64,000 nucleotides of DNA from Straminergon stramineum (Eukaryota; Streptophyta; Bryopsida; Hypnales; Calliergonaceae). Below are positions 60,886-64,000 of this stretch, in pieces; the first letter of the stretch is position 1, and each line of letters starts with the position of its first letter. The position numbers were made by a program, and so were the translations under genes. A model generated the notes under the pieces. The model was not told the DNA's origin. It made no database searches and saw only the letters and a program-made list of their open reading frames with translations. The DNA is taken from positions 17,734,501 through 17,798,500 of the forward strand of contig OY987268.1 in the NCBI GenBank assembly GCA_963920665.1. The letters are read 5' to 3'.

Positions 60886-63136
60886 GCTCGTGCTCAAAAT
60901 TGAGAAGTATCTGAAATCAAAAATAGGTAATACAATCCAAAAAGGTAATCATATTTTAGTATTTAGCAATTATTGAATGAAGAATAAGAAATTGTTTGAT
61001 TTTTTTTCCTTACATATTGATATCAAAATAAGAAAATTATTTTTACATTATTTTATTTTAATGTCTAAGTAAAAGGAAGTAAGGAACCCAATTTGAGCAT
61101 TCCAATTTTCCATATTTCAAATTTTAGTTTTATTTTTAAATTTGCAGACATTATACATTTCAACATGATATTATTAATTGTTTGGTTTGGAGGTGGTACT
61201 TGTTTATGTTTATTGTTCAACAATTGGTAGGCTAGCTTGTTATGTATTTCATTTTTCAAGCAATTTTGTCTTTATTCACCATGCTCAAGAATTTTTTTTT
61301 TAAAAACACTATTAACTAGTATTGTGAATGATATAGTACTACATCATCAACAAAATTTAAATTTTTTTAACATAATCTACTCTTTTATACTTCTCTAATG
61401 GTTTTTAAACAAATTAAATATTCTTAGAATAGGCTACAAGAAATCAAGAATGAACATGGACAAATCAGTGAATATTACACGTTTTACGTGTTTACTCTTC
61501 AACATCCAAATAAAAATTCTTTTTTTGAGGGCACCAATTTCCTATTTCCATATTACTCTATGCAATCAGTTCCATTAAAAAATAGGATATTGCCGAAAAA
61601 TTGAAGTGTACACAAAGATATGAAGTGCATGTTACATTGAAGGAAACAAATTGAAGCATTGAATTTACATTTATTTTTTATTCTAAAACAACATGAATGA
61701 AATGAAGAAAATTTTATAGAATTTAAACTCATAGGAGTTGCATTTATGTAATTGGAAACTCTTTCCATTACATTTTCTAATTTTCAATGCAATCACTCCA
61801 ATTCACAATAGTGATTTAGGACACATTTATAATTATAAATATGAAAGCATTAAAATGCCTTTATTCACTAATATATGAATTTCAAAAAAACATTCATTTC
61901 AAAATTCGGACAATCAAAAATATATTCTTTATTTGAAGAAGAGTCCAAAATAGGCGACTTAGTACTAAATGCTCTTGAGTTCTTGATAACAAAATTTATT
62001 GAAGATTCTTGAAACCTTGTATTTATTATACATAATTAACATATAACAAGAAGACGCCATTTTCCACTATTAGAAATTGAAATTATTGCTTTCTCCTATA
62101 TAGATTATTCTATGAAATGTAACAATGTATTTGATGATCATAGTAATTATTAGAATTCTTTGCACAATAGATCAAAACATTTCAAGAATTTGAGGATTTT
62201 CTATTTATTAGTGTTTCTAATTAAAGTATTAAGTATTGCACTCCATAGAACTATAAGAAAAAACATGAAATTTGGAATTGTTTCATAAATTCATTTTAGA
62301 AAATTAGAAATGTTTTATAACTAATATCTTTTTCATTTCGAATTATGAACTCAATTCCCATTTATAACACAAATCATGTATGATTGTATGTTAGGTATTC
62401 AAATTTGTGAACTTTTATTTTTTAAATCAATATATAAAAACATCTCAAAGAAGAGTATTGAAATTACCCTCCAAAATGGATATAGCACATGTATAACAAA
62501 TTCTATCTAAGTACCAAACATTTGATCATAAAAAAAAAAATATTGAAACATAAAATTTTGTTTTTTTGTTTGAAATCTAATCCTAAATCCATAAAGAAAT
62601 ATTGAAAGTTTTATGTGTATTTGAAAATGGTGATGCATTCTGAATTAAAAATCATCAATCTCTAATTAAGTACCATGAGGTTTAAATTCATTGTAGTGTT
62701 ATTCCGATTATGAATTTGAACATTTTTTTGTTTTTGTTTCACTTGCTAACAATGTGAGAGGAATAGATTGCTTCTCGAAAACATTAGCTTCATAAGAAAC
62801 TTTGGAGAAATCCCTATTATCTTTTGATCTTCTAAAAAGCTATTTAGAAGATTCATATAAGTATATATTCTAAACATATTCAACTCAAATATGTTCCATC
62901 CATTTCAAATAAAATTATAGAAGAAAAGGAAGGTTTTAGGGTTACTAGGGTTTAGGGTTACTAGGGTTTAGGATATAGGATTTAGGTTCAGAGTTTTGAT
63001 TGAATTGTTAAAAAAAATAAGAATTGAATTACATTGATTCCCATTTAGCAACAAGTGGTTGGCTGCATTATTTTGAAATGTTCCCGCCATTTCATGGCAT
63101 TGAAGGCCACATTGGATGCTCCCGCGAATAGCTAGG
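60886..63136. other. AT-rich intergenic DNA
   Basis: No gene is supported. Degenerate TTTAGGG-like units appear at 62931-62986. Confidence 0.4.
62931..62986 (+). repeat. Degenerate telomere-like repeat (TTACTAGGGTTTAGGG)
   Basis: Two copies of a GGGTTACTAGGGTTTA unit with flanking variants. Confidence 0.6.
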
Positions 63137-63380
63137 CGTTATTTGGCGGCGGGGCGGGCGGGCGGATTGGCAGACGGGCGGACGGGGGGGCTAGGCAGTC
63201 GGTCGGACGAGTGAACAGGGGGGGCTGGGCGGTCAGGTGGACGGGCAGAACAGTGGACTCTATGTCCGCTGCCGAAGCAGACCTTGTCGGTCCGGGCGGT
63301 AGACGCGAGGTTCGGGTCCGCTTTGCGCGGTCCGGGGCCGGTCCGGTGGCAGATGGAGTCTAGGTCTGGTGGTGGACGGC
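63137..63380. promoter_or_regulatory. CpG-rich island upstream of the 63.6-kb gene
   Basis: It contains GCGGGGCGGGCGGGCGG-like and GGCGGACGG units and lies about 200 bp before ATG 63582. It shares repeat words with the other three islands. Confidence 0.6.
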
Positions 63381-63581
63381 TGTAAGGGGGGAGTGACCTT
63401 TCATTTTTTCTCACTTCAATTCTCCTTCGGTGCCAAGTTGGATGTGCTTCTATTGCTTTAAGTGCTAGTTGCTCCTATAGGGTGGAGAGTTGGGGTCCAC
63501 TATCTTTTGTTACTAGTTCACGGTTCGTTGAGGCGTAAAGTTTTTTATACTTCAGGTGGTTATTAAATCCAATTGACAATC

Positions 63582-64000
63582 ATGAGCGGCCAAGGTGATC
63601 GAAATAGTGATGGGAGGACTCTAACAAGCGAAGGCAAAAGAAAAGGGCAAAGTGAAGGGGGCCTCACACGGGCTTCACCTTGACATTTTAATGAATCCTA
63701 CAATTAAAGCGGAGAGCGGTTGGGAAGAGGAAGAAGTAGAGTATTGGACATCAAAAATGTGCAGGTGGTATGTCAAAATGTACCACATTGACAAGTTGTG
63801 GCCTTTGGAAGCGCACAAAGGTCATACATGGGATTTTTGTTGTAAACCAGGGAATTGCAACAACAAGCATTTTGTTCATCGGTCTGCGGAGGTGTGGCAT
63901 GCCCTATTTGGAGACAAGCCTAGGAGCAAAGGTTATATCAATTATAGCGTGCCGTGTATGGTTTACGCCGAACTCATATTGGGCCGCAAGGTGGATTGGA
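63582..64000 (+). pseudogene. Paralogue of the 60.3-kb Cys-motif protein, cut by window edge
   Basis: ATG 63582 opens MSGQGDRNSDGRTLTS, which stops in its own frame near 63.68 kb. The family block is in another frame from about 63691: AESGWEEEEVEYW, MCRWYVKMYHIDKLWP, FCCKPGNCNNKHF, AEVWHALFG, GRKVDW. It aligns to GELGWEEEQ...CTMCKKYVKM...KLWP of the 59078-60340 gene, but has an extra Cys pair (FCC...NC). Either a small intron or a frameshift separates start and body, so pseudogene status is uncertain. The rest lies outside the window. Confidence 0.55.

Noticed and set aside
60462..60976. Long proline- or arginine-rich open frames across the CpG islands on both strands
   Set aside because: GC-rich repeats lack stop codons by composition. 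The products are simple repeats without domains, so they were treated as island sequence.

Overview
The window is land-plant nuclear DNA. It is AT-rich, its genes have GT-AG introns, it carries an interstitial TTTAGGG telomere-type tract at 42573-42610, and it holds a plant-type L1 LINE and a mariner/Stowaway-like element with CTCCCTCC termini. A centrin-binding (Sfi1-type) repeat gene would fit a lineage with flagellate sperm. A bryophyte, lycophyte or fern is therefore my best guess, but the species cannot be read from the sequence.

Only two genes look like intact host genes, both on the + strand. One is a ten-exon Sfi1-repeat protein of about 701 codons (10483-14581). The other is a four-exon short-chain dehydrogenase/reductase of 292 residues (22439-24687). 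Almost everything else is mobile or element-associated DNA. 1-5820 is a decayed LINE on the - strand. 6.7-7.4, 17.4-21.6, 25.2-28.2 and 50.0-50.9 kb hold non-autonomous elements flanked by TTAA (piggyBac-like target duplication), nested with a mariner-like and a hAT-sized element. 29.6-32.9, 43.0-46.4 and 52.3-55.6 kb are three copies of one 3.37-kb element with 5'-TGT...ACA-3' ends, perfect 5-bp target duplications, a TATA box in two copies, one decayed ORF and a 3' hairpin whose outermost pair varies compatibly between copies. I could not assign this element to a described family.

33.9-41.5 kb (- strand) is a coherent block. A DUF7869-type putative DDE transposase pseudogene (37237-40076) lies upstream of a multi-exon DNA-methyltransferase-like pseudogene (33990-36498). 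The transposase gene is preceded by a 316-bp tandem duplication carrying a 19-bp palindrome several times. A 371-bp hAT-type MITE has split one palindrome; its sister copy is at 58.0-58.4 kb.

51.7-64.0 kb holds a diverged protein-kinase gene broken by the third 3.37-kb element, and two diverged copies of an unrecognised Cys-containing protein, one of which ends in a long Gly/Tyr/Ser-rich tail. Each of these three genes has a CpG-rich island of GGGCGGAC-like repeats about 200 bp upstream. A fourth such island near 49.4 kb has no gene.

In many decayed ORFs the stops are of the kind produced by C-to-T change (CAG->TAG, CGA->TGA, CAA->TAA, or TGG->TAG from the opposite strand). The clearest case is the LINE reverse-transcriptase motif RQGCPLAP, which reads R-stop-GCPLAP. 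This suggests the elements decayed under cytosine methylation.
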